Made by a program: the position numbers and the translations under genes
Part shown: in pieces, positions 27,659-38,052 of the stretch
Layout of the letters: each line of letters begins with the position of its first letter
How positions within the stretch are numbered: position 1 is the first letter of the stretch
Notes under the pieces: generated by a model
Database searches by the model: none
The model's input: only the letters and a program-made list of their open reading frames with translations
Told to the model about the DNA's origin: nothing
DNA from: a virus
DNA: 64,000 nucleotides
Strand: one strand, 5' to 3'
Virus record (IMG/VR): IMGVR_UViG_3300034117_002447
Coordinates: 207,291 to 271,290 of that record

Positions 27659-29839
27659 TTATCTTATTATTTTATCAACCGCAAACGTTAAAGTTTCAGC
27701 ATTTGTACAAACAATTTCTATAATAGGCTTAGCAGTTCTTCCGTAGTTTGTTGGAAAATCCGCAGCGGTTAATGTTGCTATAAGTACGCTGTTTGCTGAC
27801 AGTGCATTTGTGATGTTTTGTGAATCAGTTTTTAGTGTTATTGTGTACGGCCCAGGAATAATTGGAGAGTCACATACTACTTTAAGTAGCTGACCCTTCT
27901 TCCAAGTATTAATAGAATCATCTATGTAAATCGTTAAATCTTGAGAAAGATTAAATGGAATTGGGCTACTTGATCCATTTAATTTTAGATGTCGGATTTG
28001 AGTTGATGAGATTCCTAATGAAACGGTTTTTACGCCTAATGCATTTGTACTAAAGTCGACTTCGGTTATATCTGAATAGCCTTGAACGTTTGATCCTATT
28101 GTAATTTGACCTGGGATAAGTTTTCCAAGAGAAATTCCGTAACCTGGCTTGAATGCATCCATATTATATGATATTTGCAATGAAGTTGTTCCTGTTAAAA
28201 TCTCGTCTATTCTATCATTTGTGCTCCCGATTAAATCCATAATTGCAGTTGACTCGGCAAAGGCTGCACTTGATGCAGAAACAGTTGTTTCCAATACGGC
28301 GATTCTTTTAGCTAAGCTAGACATCGCAGTTGAATTTAATAATGCGTCTTTTGCGGTATCGACGTTAACTCTTAAATTCTCAAGAGCCGCTAATTTATCG
28401 TTAAATTTAGTTTGAAGCTGTCTAATTTCAGTCAATACATCGGTAAACAAGTTCAATGAAAATGTATTGTAGTCATTAATTGATTTTTCAACTGAAACAT
28501 CTTCAATTGAAGTATCAAATTTAAGGTTTACTTTGAATGCAAACGAGTTACCATTAGTTTTATTAATAGTATCCGGTTTGTTTTTGGTGATCATTGGGAT
28601 AATAAATTCACTTCCGCTTTGAACCACTCGGTTTAGGAAGTAAACTCCATATAAGTTAGAAACGCTAACTGGTTCGGTGCCGGCTACCGCGTTTGGCGCT
28701 GGATCATATACGTCATAGTAAACTAAAATTGCATTAAATTCAAAATCCTCATTTCCAACGCTGTCATTTAGTTGAGAGAATGATTTGATTGTTGTATTTT
28801 GAGAAGCAATTAAGTAGTCAGTTAAGTCAAAATCAATAGTCATACCGTCGTGGGTTGATCTAAGGTACTCGACTGTTCTGGTATTTAAACCTGCAGTGTA
28901 GGTCTTTTTGATTCTTTGAGTTTTTGGAGCAGAGCTTCCAGTATTGTAAGGTGTTCCAAAGTATGCAGCCTGATCAGTGTAATATGAATTATTGACAGAT
29001 GATGCTCCCCACCAGAATCCGGTAGCAACCGGTGTAGTATTTAAAATATTCGAAGTATATGTAGTTACCGCGTTTGAATCTAAGTCATAAAACGCTTCTA
29101 ACCCCATTCCAGCAAATGGATGAGTGTCTGTGTAGTGTCTACCGTTTAAGTATTCCGCGTCAAGTGGATCCCCTGGCGTATTTACGATTACCATTCCTGG
29201 ACCGTAATTCTCGTCAGGCTTTGACTTGAATAAGACAGTTGGAGTAGTTCCAACATTAGTTGGCACGTGAATGTACAATTCGCTGTATGAATTATCTTTG
29301 CTGCGAACTGAGTTAACTACATCAATTTCTCCAATATACTTAACTACTCGGTCATAGGTAGAAGTAGTTGGATCGTACCAGTCTTCTGCCCATCTTTTTT
29401 CACTAACCGGTAGTGATTGATTAACTTCAGTTGAGTTAGCGTCTCTCCAACGAACTGCTCCAAGCTCCTTTAACCACTTCCAAAAAACTCTTTCGGAAAC
29501 ATTTAGCTTTTTTTCTCGATTGTATGACGATTGTGAAATCAGCAAACTCTCGAAATTTAGAGCGTAATTTTGGAAACTTTGAGCTAGGTTAATATTTTCA
29601 TTTACTGATAAATTATTAATGATTGGAGTTTCACCTTGCGCAATAAACTGTACTTTGTTATCAGTTTCCATAGTAGTTGGTATACCTATTTCTGGAATAC
29701 GTAACAGGGCGAATTTAGAAAACTTAAACTTATTTGTATTATTGTTAAATGTTAAGCTTAAGTCTTCAATCGCACTTTGAAAAGAATAGAACATTCCTTT
29801 CTGGGTTTGAATTGGTTTTATTAATGGTGCAACTGCCAT
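27659..29839 (-). CDS. Putative baseplate/tail structural protein (726 aa)
   Basis: It begins MAVAPLIKPIQTQKGMFYSF. Residues 1-460 are beta-rich and aromatic. Residues about 468-550 contain a helical coiled-coil-like stretch (LTEIRQLQTKFNDKLAALEN and LAKRIAVLETTVSASSAAFA). A small C-terminal beta domain follows. It sits 12 bp after the 352-aa gene and 5 bp before the 1199-aa gene, so it is co-transcribed and probably co-assembled with them. Not recognised as a particular T4 gene product. Confidence 0.6.
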   Translation of the reverse strand: MAVAPLIKPIQTQKGMFYSFQSAIEDLSLTFNNNTNKFKFSKFALLRIPEIGIPTTMETDNKVQFIAQGETPIINNLSVNENINLAQSFQNYALNFESLLISQSSYNREKKLNVSERVFWKWLKELGAVRWRDANSTEVNQSLPVSEKRWAEDWYDPTTSTYDRVVKYIGEIDVVNSVRSKDNSYSELYIHVPTNVGTTPTVLFKSKPDENYGPGMVIVNTPGDPLDAEYLNGRHYTDTHPFAGMGLEAFYDLDSNAVTTYTSNILNTTPVATGFWWGASSVNNSYYTDQAAYFGTPYNTGSSAPKTQRIKKTYTAGLNTRTVEYLRSTHDGMTIDFDLTDYLIASQNTTIKSFSQLNDSVGNEDFEFNAILVYYDVYDPAPNAVAGTEPVSVSNLYGVYFLNRVVQSGSEFIIPMITKNKPDTINKTNGNSFAFKVNLKFDTSIEDVSVEKSINDYNTFSLNLFTDVLTEIRQLQTKFNDKLAALENLRVNVDTAKDALLNSTAMSSLAKRIAVLETTVSASSAAFAESTAIMDLIGSTNDRIDEILTGTTSLQISYNMDAFKPGYGISLGKLIPGQITIGSNVQGYSDITEVDFSTNALGVKTVSLGISSTQIRHLKLNGSSSPIPFNLSQDLTIYIDDSINTWKKGQLLKVVCDSPIIPGPYTITLKTDSQNITNALSANSVLIATLTAADFPTNYGRTAKPIIEIVCTNAETLTFAVDKIIR

Positions 29840-29851
29840 AGTAGTTAGTTA

Positions 29852-30910
29852 TTAGTTTGTTATTTCAATGTTGTGTGAGCTTGTGATAACGAATCTTGAA
29901 CTTACGAAATTAAGGCCAGACATTGTATTTTCGAACTTGGTTAAAGTTACACTAGAACCAAATAGTCTAGAACTAGTAGTTGAAGCTTGCACGTTTGTAT
30001 TATAAGTGGTGATATGTTGCACTGGTGTTCCAGCTGCTAATTGGCCGATTGCTGTACTCGCAGTAGTTTGTGCAACTAGGGTTCCTGAATTAATTAATCC
30101 TGGAGTACCGTTTGCAAGTAGAGTAAATCCTGGAAGAATTTTAATGTCTCCCCAGTTAGTTGTTGCAATTGTAGCTGAACTTGAATTTATGTATTCTTTA
30201 ACAATCACAGTGAAGCTTTGTCCATTGTCTGGGCGGCTTGCAACGTCTTCGTAAACAAATAAGATAATCGGCTTACTTGAAGATGGGCTGTTATCTGCAC
30301 ATTTAATTGTGACATAGATGAATTGCTTGCTTGTTTTACTTAGTTTAAGAACTCCGTAATAGTAGTCAGTACTACTAACATTAATTGCGGTAGTTGTAAC
30401 AACTGTATTAGTTGAACCTTCCGTACTTTGGGTGATTGCTTGCGCTGGAAAACTAACTTCTCCGTAAAACTGAGACTTAACAGAAGTACTTAAGTTACCT
30501 ACGTAAAATCCATCTGCTGTTACACTAGCTAATGGAATACCTACGCCCAATCGAGTGATTGCCATTGCATTTGCTGCTCCAGTCATATCGATTGTTCCAC
30601 CGGCTTGAATAATTAACTTATCAATTGATAGAATTGACTTGCCAGCACTTTTTGTTAGACTTCCAATTGTATTGGTTGAGTCCATGAAAGTTATTCCATT
30701 TCCTAGAATAACATTGTTTGTTTTTACTTGGTTAACGTAATTGTCTACCCCGATGTACTTATTAACTAAGTCGATTTCAAGAGTGTTAATAACGTCCTCA
30801 AGTTTTGACTTTACCACAGTGACATTGGCGTTAAGTATTAGACGCATGTCTGAGATAAAAGTAGTCTCAAGTAGAGTTTGAGTGTTTAAGGATACATTAG
30901 TAAATGCCAT
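29852..30910 (-). CDS. Putative fibre/baseplate protein (352 aa)
   Basis: The first gene of the five-gene late unit, with a late promoter element 24 nt upstream. The N-terminal helix (LETTFISDMRLILNANVTVV) leads into a segment resembling fibre shaft repeats (ILGNGITFMDSTNTIG, LIIQAGGTIDMTGAANAM), then a Ser/Thr-rich beta domain that ends in VITSSHNIEITN. Composition fits a virion fibre or baseplate spike; no specific family recognised. Confidence 0.55.
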   Translation of the reverse strand: MAFTNVSLNTQTLLETTFISDMRLILNANVTVVKSKLEDVINTLEIDLVNKYIGVDNYVNQVKTNNVILGNGITFMDSTNTIGSLTKSAGKSILSIDKLIIQAGGTIDMTGAANAMAITRLGVGIPLASVTADGFYVGNLSTSVKSQFYGEVSFPAQAITQSTEGSTNTVVTTTAINVSSTDYYYGVLKLSKTSKQFIYVTIKCADNSPSSSKPIILFVYEDVASRPDNGQSFTVIVKEYINSSSATIATTNWGDIKILPGFTLLANGTPGLINSGTLVAQTTASTAIGQLAAGTPVQHITTYNTNVQASTTSSRLFGSSVTLTKFENTMSGLNFVSSRFVITSSHNIEITN

Positions 30911-30933
30911 TGTTTAAGAATTTTTTGTCTTTT

Positions 30934-30945
30934 TTATTTATTAAG
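30934..30945 (-). promoter_or_regulatory. Late promoter-like element (TTAATAAATAA)
   Basis: The minus strand reads CTTAATAAATAA, 24 nt upstream of the ATG at 30910. It heads the unit of five giant structural genes (30910 to 14851). Confidence 0.7.
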
Positions 30946-30961
30946 CAAACCCAAGGGAACC

Positions 30962-33900
30962 TTACATTAAGGCTTTCCTACGATTTAACGTGTTTTCTAT
31001 ATGATCTTGGTAATCGTGAACTGTTCTTGGATCAAACGCATTAAATTCTTTAGTTAATTCATATACGTTGTTATTGACATCGGTTACTTTTACTGAAAGC
31101 AAATAGTCTCCAGGTTCAGAAAATCTCCAAATAAAAGTAGAGTTAGCTTTAATTTGAACCACAGTTTCTCCAAATAACGATAGTGTCCAAATACACTCCT
31201 TTTTGGAATCAATGTTAGATACTGCTGCAAACACTGGATGGTGTAGTGGAATAGTTATTCCGTCTAATCCGATTTTTAGGTTAGAGAAGTTAAAGCTGTT
31301 CTCGTCATAGTTTGACGGTAGGTACCCTCTCATTTCAACTTCTGGTACTTGATTATTTGTAAATTCTACAAATTTCTTGTTTATCCAATAATTAATATCT
31401 GATGCATTTGCGTCAACTGGTTTAACGTATTCAAACTTCCAATCGCTAACTGATACAGCTGAACCTGAACTTGAACTGGTTGTGATTACTATTGAGTTTG
31501 GACTATTTTGGATAACTGTTCCAGTTATCCATCTACTCGGATTAGATATACTTGAAGCTTTGATTGTAACTCCATTCGTAAAGGTAAACGCCCTAGCCAG
31601 AGTTAAAGTAATGTTAGTTGGAAAACTCGTTGGGATAGTCGCTGTTGTATTTGAAGTAACAGTTTCGCCAGTTCTTTTTAAACAATCGTCAAACGGAGAA
31701 TCTAAGAATAAAAGGTCTTCGTCTAATTCACGTGAAACTGTTGCTAATTGAGTATTAATTGAATCGATTAGCCCGTTTGAATAAACTCCAAATGGATAAC
31801 AGAAAGTATAAATTCGGTAATATTCTCCAGAGTCATCAGTTACTCTAATGATTCGGTGTAGAGTTACATCCTGTCTTTTTGCATGAGCGTGAATTTTTCC
31901 GTTAACTAAAACATACCGATATTCGCTAACATGTGGATTAGTTGACGCATTTAACTGGTTAGTTAAATCTTCACTTGTTGAATAAGAAGATACTACATAG
32001 CTATTATGAACGTCCCAATCCGCAAAATTAATAAATTCCAAAACTCCCATAGTAGGTAAATCCAATATGAATCCATTAAGTCTATCTGGAACATACGATA
32101 AATCAATCATTCGATTCATTTTTAAGTCCTTAATCATTGCATTTTCGTAATCGCCTAATGATGGTTGGCCAAATGCATGTGATCCAGTACCCCACTGTGA
32201 TTTAAGTAAGTTAGTAGATGTTGAAATATCTTCGAAACCTATTCCATCTGTAAATATTTGAACTTCATTTTGTGGATTACCTACTCCAAAATTATTTGAA
32301 TATGTGAACCAGTCTAAATAGTGAGAACTTAAAGTAGACGAAGTTTCTCCAGTCTGAACAATATTTGCGAATTGTAAGTAGATTGGATTGTTTTGAATTT
32401 GTCCTATCGTTACATTATGAAGATCTCTAAATCTATATGAATTTTTATCTTGAATCTTAGCAAAAACTTCAATAACCGGCTCCTCAGTCAATACAGTAAC
32501 CGTTAGGTGGCTTACGTTTTGTCCTCCTTGTAAATCATATACATTTGAAGTTATTACGTAGGTCCCAATGTGAGGCAAAATATGAGGAAGCTTAACTAAA
32601 TCAGCTAATAGTCCTCTCCATGAAAAATTATAACCTTGCGGTCCAGTAATGGTCCATTCAATTTCATATCCGTTACGGTATCTGATATTTCCGATTGTGA
32701 AATGCGAGTTTGCAAAGTCAATAAACTTAGATCCGTCTAGTCCTCCCAATGTAAAATCGGGAATATACGCCTCTAATGAAACTGGGCAACCTACTTTTCC
32801 ATCGATATCATCAACGCTTTGCATTGGATTACTTTGGCCGTGATACGCAAACTCATAATTCCGTAAGTTTAGATAATAATCCTGAATTCCAGTTAATAGA
32901 GATGGAATACTTGTTACTGGATACTGTTGGTTAAACTCGTATGGGTTTATGTTTGATGTATTAAAACTTATTTCTGGAAATTCAGAGGTTGAGTTTGTTT
33001 TATGATACAGGGTTTTAATATCTCTAATCTGTAATAACTGAGAAGTTGTAACCGGCTGATTTATTACTAAATTATAGTCGTCGTTTATTTCTAATGAGTT
33101 GATGTAGGTAACATCTGACCAATTACGAAGATTAAATTTGTCAAAATATATGAATTCTCCAATAATGTCCTTAATTACAACATTTACTGGAAGTATTTCT
33201 GTTTTTAATTTAGTTGAAAGGCGATTTAATTTATAGAAAATTTCATCTACTTCAAAATCTGTGGTAAATTCAACTTCTGGAACACCATCATCATCATAAT
33301 TATCACTAGCTACGGAAAATTCGTAAGCTAAAGCTAGGAATTCAGTCTTTTTAAACTTGCCGCCTTTTTTAATTTGGCCATTTAGGTCAACTAGGTTAAT
33401 TGAGTCAATTGAACCAGCTGTCATTAGGTCAGTAACATCAACCATTGCAAACTTATTGTAATACGGTGAGTTTGTATCAGCATCTTTCCAATACTCCTTT
33501 ACTCGCAGTACGTCACGATAGCCCAAAATGTCAATTAAGTTAATTAATCCTTTGTAAGTTCCAACATACGGGTAAATTTGATCTCTATTTACTAGAATCT
33601 CTTTTCGGGCTTGGTTAATTTGCTTCCAGTCAGGAAGACCTTCTTTTAAGTCATAATCTTTAAGTAGAAGGGCATCCTCTCTGTTAAATTTAATACCAAA
33701 GTTAGTTAACCAAATTCGGAAACGCTCGTCTTCGTCCTCGCCTTCTCCATAAAAATAAATGGATGCGATTTTTGTGGTAGTTGATGAAGTTTCGTAATAA
33801 AGTTCAAGAGTTCGATTGTATGATACCTCTTCAGCTGGAGAAAAACTCACATTTAATTGAAGAGGGTAAGTTAAGTCAAGATTTGTGGTACCTGATGGCA

Positions 33901-34231
33901 AAAGATCCTCATAGTCAATAGTAATACCAGTTTGTCTTGTGATATACGTGGTAGAATCAGTATGTGAGTCCTCTTTAGCTACGGTAAATAGGAAAAAATT
34001 ATCGGAATTTTCAGAAGTTATCCATTTTGCAATAATCTTTGAACCTGGCTCCATAACTGGGAACCGGTAACCGCTATTTGTACTTTCTAGAATAAAAAGG
34101 TTAGATACATCGTATAGAGCAGTTGAAATAGGAAGAAAATAGTCAGCACCTTCCCATACTCCATCCGAGTTCTGTGAAAAGTTGTACGATTCACCATTTT
34201 TATCAAAAAATAAGAGATTATTAATATTCAT
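30962..34231 (-). CDS. Putative baseplate protein with PKD/Ig-like domains (1089 aa)
   Basis: The first 250 residues include a mixed beta domain followed by a helical, charged segment (FRIWLTNFGIKFNREDALLL, then YVGTYKGLINLIDILGYRD, about residues 185-250) of the sort found in large-phage baseplate proteins. Two PKD/Ig-like beta-sandwiches are visible. One is at about residues 520-587 (ending HIGTYVITSNVYDLQGG). The other is at about 1000-1064 (FSEPGDYLLSVKVTDVNNN, the typical closing strands). It has its own late promoter element 23 nt upstream and is separated by 51 bp from the next unit. Baseplate assignment is inferred from context and size. Confidence 0.6.
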   Translation of the reverse strand: MNINNLLFFDKNGESYNFSQNSDGVWEGADYFLPISTALYDVSNLFILESTNSGYRFPVMEPGSKIIAKWITSENSDNFFLFTVAKEDSHTDSTTYITRQTGITIDYEDLLPSGTTNLDLTYPLQLNVSFSPAEEVSYNRTLELYYETSSTTTKIASIYFYGEGEDEDERFRIWLTNFGIKFNREDALLLKDYDLKEGLPDWKQINQARKEILVNRDQIYPYVGTYKGLINLIDILGYRDVLRVKEYWKDADTNSPYYNKFAMVDVTDLMTAGSIDSINLVDLNGQIKKGGKFKKTEFLALAYEFSVASDNYDDDGVPEVEFTTDFEVDEIFYKLNRLSTKLKTEILPVNVVIKDIIGEFIYFDKFNLRNWSDVTYINSLEINDDYNLVINQPVTTSQLLQIRDIKTLYHKTNSTSEFPEISFNTSNINPYEFNQQYPVTSIPSLLTGIQDYYLNLRNYEFAYHGQSNPMQSVDDIDGKVGCPVSLEAYIPDFTLGGLDGSKFIDFANSHFTIGNIRYRNGYEIEWTITGPQGYNFSWRGLLADLVKLPHILPHIGTYVITSNVYDLQGGQNVSHLTVTVLTEEPVIEVFAKIQDKNSYRFRDLHNVTIGQIQNNPIYLQFANIVQTGETSSTLSSHYLDWFTYSNNFGVGNPQNEVQIFTDGIGFEDISTSTNLLKSQWGTGSHAFGQPSLGDYENAMIKDLKMNRMIDLSYVPDRLNGFILDLPTMGVLEFINFADWDVHNSYVVSSYSTSEDLTNQLNASTNPHVSEYRYVLVNGKIHAHAKRQDVTLHRIIRVTDDSGEYYRIYTFCYPFGVYSNGLIDSINTQLATVSRELDEDLLFLDSPFDDCLKRTGETVTSNTTATIPTSFPTNITLTLARAFTFTNGVTIKASSISNPSRWITGTVIQNSPNSIVITTSSSSGSAVSVSDWKFEYVKPVDANASDINYWINKKFVEFTNNQVPEVEMRGYLPSNYDENSFNFSNLKIGLDGITIPLHHPVFAAVSNIDSKKECIWTLSLFGETVVQIKANSTFIWRFSEPGDYLLSVKVTDVNNNVYELTKEFNAFDPRTVHDYQDHIENTLNRRKALM

Positions 34232-34253
34232 ACGCTAATGCTAGCTCTTTACC

Positions 34254-34266
34254 TTTATTTATTAAG
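34254..34266 (-). promoter_or_regulatory. Late promoter-like element (CTTAATAAATAAA)
   Basis: The minus strand reads CTTAATAAATAAA, 23 nt upstream of the ATG at 34231. It lies between the end of the late sigma factor gene and the 1089-aa structural gene. Confidence 0.7.
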
Positions 34267-34280
34267 CCAGACAACTGGAA

Positions 34281-34700
34281 TTAAATAGTAAAGATCTCGC
34301 TCTCGCCTGAGTGGCTTAACGAAACAAATTCTACTTTTTCACCCTTGCCTATGTGCTTATAGATTTTCTTGTACTCTTTAGCATACCCGTTTTTAGAGAT
34401 CTGAGTAAAGTATGCAAATGCATTATTTGATTTTTCCTCATTAAAGTTTCTCCAATATCGCAACAGGTCCAATAGAGCTGACTGAATACAGTCTTCTTTA
34501 TCAAGTGGATTACTGAACCTAAGTTTTAGGATCGCTCTATTTGCCAGGATTATAAAATAGTTAATTGCAATTGGGGATAATTCACCAGCTGTGTGCTGGT
34601 ATCCAGTCTCTTCGTTTAGTAGACCGTGTTTACACCTAATTATTTCATTTGTAAAATCCCGGTTGTTGATGTAGTACTTACTTTCTCTAGCTTTTGACAT
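34281..34700 (-). CDS. 55: T4 gp55-like late sigma factor
   Basis: A 139-aa protein aligning by eye with T4 gp55: YYINNRDFTNEIIRCK matches the gp55 N-terminus, then AINYFIILANRAILKLRF, the sigma region-2-like KEDCIQSALLDLLRYWRNF, and FNEEKSNNAFAYFTQISKNG matching the gp55 DETKYKNPHAYITQ segment. T4 gp55 is 185 aa; this one lacks most of the C-terminal extension, although its short tail is hydrophobic and acidic (SESEIFTI-like ending) as needed for sliding-clamp contact. It is expected to direct host RNA polymerase to the ATAAATAA promoters found throughout this window. It lies 4 bp downstream of the RuvC-like gene, with which it is probably co-transcribed from the 35.4 kb divergent region. 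Confidence 0.82.
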   Translation of the reverse strand: MSKARESKYYINNRDFTNEIIRCKHGLLNEETGYQHTAGELSPIAINYFIILANRAILKLRFSNPLDKEDCIQSALLDLLRYWRNFNEEKSNNAFAYFTQISKNGYAKEYKKIYKHIGKGEKVEFVSLSHSGESEIFTI

Positions 34701-34704
34701 TTGG

Positions 34705-35370
34705 TTATGATTCTTTTAGTGACGTGTATATTTTAAGAACTGCTAAGTACGAGTCAATCATATCCATATACGGGGATCCAATTACCTCTTTTTTAACAAT
34801 TTGATCTTCGTATTTAAGTAGTACTTGATGAAGACTACTGCCTTCGGCCAGCATAGGAGTTTCCTTAAATTGTTCGTACACGTCAAACTTACCGGCATTT
34901 CCTTTTGCTCCAATTGCATTTTTTAGTTCCCCAGGAGAAAATATGAATAGACTCTCTTGATTATTATTTAATAAATTGTCAAGTACTTTCTTTCTTAACA
35001 TGCCAGTAGATTGAGCAATATCAATTAGTGCATTGCCTTGAGCACCGTATGCTATACCTTCAATTGAAATGATTCGGTTAGGCTCATCTTTAATAACTTC
35101 TTCCACTCTATCGATTAATGTATCGACTAGTAGCGAATAATTAGCTAATTTAGCCCTTTCTACTCCAGAATAGGTATCATATTTAAAGTTCTTAGGGGGG
35201 AGAAAAATAAACTCTAGCTCAGGAAATTCTAATTGAGTGTCCTCTAGTAACTTCCGGTGGGCTTTAGTCGTATTGGAATTGACACACGCGATCCAGCGAA
35301 AACTTTTAAAGTCTTTGCAAATACAAACAGCTGGAAACTGTATTGAGAAATCTATTCCTATTACTACCAA
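34705..35370 (-). CDS. RuvC-like Holliday junction resolvase
   Basis: A 221-aa protein with the RNase H-fold acidic set of RuvC nucleases: D7 in VIGIDFS, E104 in ISIEGIAYG, and D203/D206 in YMDMIDSYLAVL, plus the helix ALIDIAQSTGMLR and a Lys-rich GAKGNAGKFDV before the last motif. It would resolve branched recombination and replication DNA before packaging, a job done in T4 by the unrelated endonuclease VII (gp49). It is the first gene after the divergent intergenic region and sits just ahead of the late sigma gene. Assigned from motifs and length. Confidence 0.75.
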   Translation of the reverse strand: MVVIGIDFSIQFPAVCICKDFKSFRWIACVNSNTTKAHRKLLEDTQLEFPELEFIFLPPKNFKYDTYSGVERAKLANYSLLVDTLIDRVEEVIKDEPNRIISIEGIAYGAQGNALIDIAQSTGMLRKKVLDNLLNNNQESLFIFSPGELKNAIGAKGNAGKFDVYEQFKETPMLAEGSSLHQVLLKYEDQIVKKEVIGSPYMDMIDSYLAVLKIYTSLKES

Positions 35371-35475
35371 GAGTCATTCTAAGTGATTTGAAGTATTCTA
35401 CTGAATAAAAAGATTAAGTTTTTTGAAACCTTTGTAAAATGTACTGTAGAATAAGGGTGTTGGGAGGGTATAGAG

Positions 35476-35566
35476 CTTAGAGTCTTAGGAACTTAGTCTA
35501 CTTATATTATTAATATAAAGAATTAAGTAAACTTACTACCTTAATCCTAAGCACTTAGCTACTTAG
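35476..35566. repeat. Clustered CTTAG repeats in divergent intergenic region
   Basis: CTTAG occurs at 35476, 35484, 35492, 35554 and 35562, and inverted (CTAAG) at 35547; neighbours within each cluster are exactly 8 bp apart. ACTTAGTC occurs twice (35491 and 35561). Between the clusters lies a perfect 7-bp inverted repeat, TATATTA-T-TAATATA (35503-35517). The region separates the minus-strand RuvC/sigma pair from the plus-strand exonuclease-GroEL genes. It is likely an operator, divergent promoter or origin-like site; function unproven. Confidence 0.55.
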
Positions 35567-35574
35567 TCCTGATT

Positions 35575-35583
35575 TTTAGTATA
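35575..35583 (+). promoter_or_regulatory. Early/middle promoter-like motif (TTTAGTATA)
   Basis: TTTAGTATATTT ends about 26 nt upstream of the exonuclease ATG at 35610. The same TTTAGTATA(A/T)T core precedes the gp32-like gene at 48946. Confidence 0.4.
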
Positions 35584-35609
35584 TTTCAACTAATTCATAA
35601 AATTAAAAT

Positions 35610-36353
35610 ATGTTTGATCCACATCAATTAGAAAAAATGCTGTTCTTCGATATAGAAACAGCTGGAACAGTTAGCCATTCTGGAGATCTTTCAGAGAAAA
35701 TGCAAGAACTTTGGGCAAATCGTTCGGAAATCCTTAGAAATCAATTGGGTGCAAAGTATCCAGACAATAAAGATAAATCAGACGATGAGCTTTATCAAAT
35801 GAAATCAGCTCTTCACGCTGAATTCGGTAGAGTTGTCTGTATTTCCTTCGGTAAAATTAAATGGGTGGACGGCGAACCCGTAGCTCAAATAGTTTCCTAC
35901 TCTGGAGAAGATGAAGAAGACATTTTACGTCAAGCCTTTAAGGTAATTGGTGGTCTTGGGAAAACTGGTGCTAAATTAACTGGCCATAACGTTAAAAGAT
36001 TCGATGTTCCATATCTTTGCAAAAGAGCATTTATACTAGGAGTAGAAACACCAATACCTCTTCAAGTATGGGATAAAAAACCTTGGGAAACTTCAATTAT
36101 TGATACTTCTGAGCTTTGGTCATTTGGTGCATGGCAAGAAGGATTCACTTCACTCGACTTATTAGCCACTATTCTAGGAGTCGATTCACCGAAAGACGAT
36201 ATCAAAGGTGATCAAGTTCATGAGAATTACTGGGCCGGTAATATCGAAAGAATTAAAGAATACTGCCAAAAAGACGTAATTACGTTAATTCAGATAGCTT
36301 TAAAGCTTTCTAACCTAAACCAAATTGAAAAATCTGGTATAATAATAAAGTAA
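35610..36353 (+). CDS. DnaQ/PolB-type 3'-5' exonuclease
   Basis: A 247-aa stand-alone exonuclease with the three DEDDy motifs: FFDIET (D14, E16), TGHNVKRFDVPYL (D132) and EYCQKDVITLI (Y218, D222). It matches the family of predicted 3'-5' exonucleases related to the DNA polymerase B proofreading domain. It should remove 3' nucleotides from DNA, probably in repair or proofreading. It is the first plus-strand gene after the divergent region, 16 bp before groEL. The phage polymerase fragment at 56 kb keeps its own exonuclease domain, so this is an additional activity. Confidence 0.8.
   Translation: MFDPHQLEKMLFFDIETAGTVSHSGDLSEKMQELWANRSEILRNQLGAKYPDNKDKSDDELYQMKSALHAEFGRVVCISFGKIKWVDGEPVAQIVSYSGEDEEDILRQAFKVIGGLGKTGAKLTGHNVKRFDVPYLCKRAFILGVETPIPLQVWDKKPWETSIIDTSELWSFGAWQEGFTSLDLLATILGVDSPKDDIKGDQVHENYWAGNIERIKEYCQKDVITLIQIALKLSNLNQIEKSGIIIK
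36337..36343 (+). promoter_or_regulatory. Promoter-like GTATAAT upstream of groEL
   Basis: GTATAAT ends 26 nt before the groEL start, inside the last codons of the exonuclease gene. The same element precedes the S1-like gene and the gp32-like gene at similar distances. Confidence 0.4.
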
Positions 36354-36369
36354 AATAACCACACAATAA

Positions 36370-37953
<1,584 letters not shown>

Positions 37954-37972
37954 ATTTAAGATTAGCCATCGA

Positions 37973-38012
37973 AGAACGGCGCTTGTTGAGTAATACTCGC
38001 AGGCGCTGCTCT
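37973..38012 (+). terminator. Long hairpin between groEL and the 1452-aa gene
   Basis: A stem with loop AAT (37992-37994): GAGT/ACTC closes the loop, then after one bulged base GGCGC pairs with GCGCT, giving about 13 pairs, with a further AGA/TCT extension. It is the most GC-rich short stretch nearby. A short TTTT follows at 38014. It may be a terminator for groEL, an RNA processing site or a regulatory RNA element; a weak late-like ATAAAATAA (38031) follows before the next start. Confidence 0.45.
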
Positions 38013-38052
38013 GTTTTAGAAGGGCGATAGATAAAATAAAGCAAAACCCTAA

